64,000 nucleotides of DNA from Lactifluus volemus (lineage: Eukaryota; Basidiomycota; Agaricomycetes; Russulales; Russulaceae). A model generated the notes under the pieces. That model was not told the origin of the DNA and searched no databases. It saw only the letters and a list, made by a program, of their open reading frames with translations. The DNA lies in NCBI GenBank assembly GCA_022376515.1, contig WTXI01000200.1, positions 1 through 64,000 on the forward strand, written 5' to 3'. Positions 61,585 to 64,000 of this stretch are shown piece after piece. The translations under genes were made by a program, and so were the position numbers. The stretch's first letter is position 1, and the number at the start of each line of letters is the position of its first letter.

Positions 61585-62739
61585 GAGATTGGGTGAATGT
61601 GTTACAGAAAGTAAGGGGAGTTGGGGGGAGTTCAAGTTTGTGCATCCCAGATATACACTTTAAAAGGGCATTATAAACGCAGCTGCCAAACAAGATAAAT
61701 GGCATGGATAAGCACAGCTTAAGATGATGATTGGTATAACGACAATGGCCGTAGATTTGGACGTACGACTCTCCACATCGAGAGAAACTTGGGAATAGAG
61801 CACAACGGTAGTGCGTCTTGAATCGGCCGTACTAGGCGCTCCGTGGTGCCCGGGGGTGACATGCGCCTTCAAGTTGCCACTGACAGTGGCGTCACGGTCA
61901 AATACAATGTGTCCCGCTTTTGTCAGGCACTCCCTTCGTTGCCTCTTTTCCGCCCTCCCGCACCACGACTTTGTACAGTTCTAGGTTGGCAGTTTTGTTC
62001 CGATCGATCAGAGCGTTAAGCCACACTAGGCGCTGACTCGGAGCACTGAGCAATCTAGCACGCGGAGGCTCAATTATTATGGCCTGTGACGGATTGAATA
62101 CAAACCTTCCCACGGACCCTCAAACAATCAGAGCGCCATGGCGCACTTTGGGGTGGTAAACTGCGGCATTGCTTGCACCTTGGCACAATAGATCCCTTAC
62201 TAGTACGCACAATACAAGCTCGTCTTGGTGATCAGAGCAGGTTCGAAGGTGTCAACGACGTCCTTCTGCATCGATAAATGCAATAAACACATTCTCACGA
62301 AGCTAAAATGACAAGGCGGAAAGGGTAATCGTTGCGACAGAGCGAGTGAAGGGAGAAAAACGCAACTTTGACGTAACTCAAATCCATGCACTGCATGGAA
62401 CCCCGGGCAAGAGAACGACTACTGGACGCCTTTAAGACGCTTCAATCTCGTTCCCAAGGAACGCCTCAAGCGCGCAAATCGTTTCGTCCTTCTAACCCAC
62501 CGACTTCTCTCTTTTGTATTTTTCGTGTGTCTTCACTCTTGGTTCTATATTGTGTAGATGGGAGAAATTAACAACCAAAAACGCCGCACTGTCTGTGTGT
62601 GCGCTAAAACTCGTGCAGAATACAACTGCACAGAAATGAGTTCAGGGTTGTCAATGAGACCGTCCGAAGCGCTCAACAATCCTTGCATTGTTCAAGGATG
62701 TTGGAGGTGCATATCCACCAGACTGGCGTGCGTCGAATA
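61585..62739. other. Intergenic, nothing recognised
   Basis: 5' flank of the DUF6535 gene and about 1 kb without supported ORFs. Confidence 0.4.
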
Positions 62740-63860
62740 TGAATTACCGCGGCCGTTGCCCGGCGCTGTCTCTGATCACGGGCGCGCGGGCGGGCGAGAA
62801 CGCCAAGCGGGATGAGGAACAAGGACGATGAGCATGCTGGTCGAGATGGGCATGTGCGTCGATCTCTGGGAACTTGGATAGGTGCTCGCTCTCGCTACGG
62901 AGAGTGCCCACCACATCCAAAAAGGTTGGCAGCTGCTCCCAACAAGCATTAGTAGATCATCGAGAGAGAGGTGACCAAGTCCTGTATCAGTAACTGCAAT
63001 TCCCTTGGCTCAATGCAGCGCAGACAACAAGACCTGGCCATTTATAGCCCTTGTTGTTAGTATTATTAATGCTAGCAACTGTGGGGATGGCTGCAATGGT
63101 GAGGAAGACCAGTGTGGGGATGGCCATAGCAATGTGGGGGCGGCAAGGGTGGTGCAATTGTAGCTGTTTCCCCATCACGTTATTGTGGCCATCCCCACAA
63201 CGATATTCCTCATCATTATCACTATCCCTACTATCACCATTAATGTTGTCAGAGTCAGCAGCCATCATCCCCCCAATCAATCCTTCATTATCCTGGTAGT
63301 CCATTGATGCACATAGTAACCACCAGCGGCGATTCGAACGAAACAAGAGAAAAAGCTTCCAGACACGGACGTGACCCTGCATCCCTAAAAAGAAAGAAAG
63401 AAAGCAACCACCACCCTTTCATTAGACCAAAAAAAAGGACGGCACCTAGAGAAAAGAAAGGCAATCGTCGCAAACTCAGCCACGATCCGGACGCTGCCGA
63501 TGTACTGCCCAGATAAATCACGTGGTCGCGCCTTTTGAGTCCGAGCGGACCGAGTCACAGCTGGTCAAGGAGTGTCACGGTTAACAACTAATCTTTACCG
63601 TACGACACGTGGTCCCTATGGTCGACAACGAATACATCTATAGGGTTCCTCCAACAAACATCATCATACACCCTTTCCGGCGCTCGTCAACAACTTTTGT
63701 TTTTCCTTTTCTTTTACTTCTCTCCAACGATGGTGCCTACTTCCGCTTTTTCCCTCCCACTTAACCTGCAGTTGTCGGGTTGACACTGAGGTGGGCTGTG
63801 GCATCCGCAAGCTCATCGGCTTGAGCGTGAATAAGCCTCGTAACCTATATATATACATAG
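62740..63860 (-). pseudogene. Decayed duplicate of the APC permease 5' half and promoter, with an insertion
   Basis: 62745-62945 matches the permease at about 57085-57290, with many substitutions and indels that destroy the frame (shared gatgagcatgctggtcgaga-type words and catccaaaa.ggttg). 63335-63480 matches about 57535-57600 and the adjacent exons. 63520-63830 matches the permease upstream region at 58440-58740. Order and strand are the same as in the intact gene. About 63000-63300 has no counterpart and looks inserted. The remnant cannot encode a transporter. Confidence 0.68.
63000..63320. mobile_element. Possible small insertion inside the permease remnant
   Basis: Not found in the intact permease locus. 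It contains gtggggatggcca at about 63114 and its exact reverse complement tggccatccccac at about 63188, plus a third gtggggatggc near 63080. A minus-strand frame reads DYQDNEGLIGGMMAADSDN and SDNDEEYRCGDG, an acidic stretch of a sort seen in some DDE-transposon proteins, but there is too little to assign. Confidence 0.35.
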
Positions 63861-64000
63861 ATCAGAAAAATGGAACGGCGCCATGAGGATTCAAGATGGG
63901 CAGGCCGAACCTTTCCGATAGCTACTGTTTTTCCTGGAAGAAGGTCGTGAGTATAATTAAATTACAAAGAAGAAAGACAAACTCGAACCTTCGTCGCGTA

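Noticed and set aside
1..64000. CRISPR arrays, bacterial operons, rRNA
   Set aside because: No regularly spaced direct repeats, no Shine-Dalgarno-led gene runs and no rRNA-like blocks; the sequence is eukaryotic.

Overview
The window reads as genomic DNA of a mushroom-forming basidiomycete (Agaricomycetes). Genes are broken by many introns of about 45-75 bp, and the recognisable families (DUF6532, DUF6535, kinase-like proteins with an HRDC catalytic loop, a fungal-type APC amino-acid permease) are typical of that group. Bacterial-style operons, CRISPR arrays and rRNA are absent, and no convincing tRNA was found. Exons were assembled by hand from GT-AG signals, phase continuity and comparison between paralogs within the window.

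From about 0.9 to 41.6 kb the window is a tandem array of one two-gene module. A DUF6532-domain gene always lies on the minus strand, and a kinase-like gene always lies to its right on the plus strand, so each pair is divergent. DUF6532 copies: A 929-2492, B 7415-8881, A-prime 14806-18622, C 22575-23936, D 30828-32180, E 36230-37588. Kinases: K1 4034-5353, K2 12234-13571, K3 24715-26010, K4 28544-29870, K5 34354-35720, K6 40251-41577. Pairs are A/K1, B/K2, C/K3, D/K5 and E/K6. A-prime has no kinase; the 18.7-22.5 kb stretch after it holds gene fragments instead. K4 has no DUF6532 partner. All six kinases splice into intact frames with a 38-nt exon 3 and a 310-nt exon 4, and keep the main kinase motifs. 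All DUF6532 genes share a 106-nt exon 2.

The array carries insertions. A hAT-like element with inverted ends at about 9361-10639 separates B from K2 and contains a broken, intron-bearing cullin fragment. A truncated mitoferrin-type carrier lies at 20938-21579. A-prime is fused to a long, repeat-bearing C-terminal region of about 745 residues that copy A lacks.

From 42 to 54 kb there are five small minus-strand genes (S1-S5). They match only the first two exons of the DUF6532 genes, with the same phase-2 intron and the same 106-nt second exon, so the N-terminal module appears to exist alone.

The right end (55-64 kb) is more ordinary: a small gene of unrecognised family, an APC permease with about ten exons (55779-58287), a DUF6535 membrane protein with a one-base frameshift (59473-61584), and a decayed duplicate of the permease 5' region (about 62740-63860). 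The left edge holds a frameshifted gag-like fragment.
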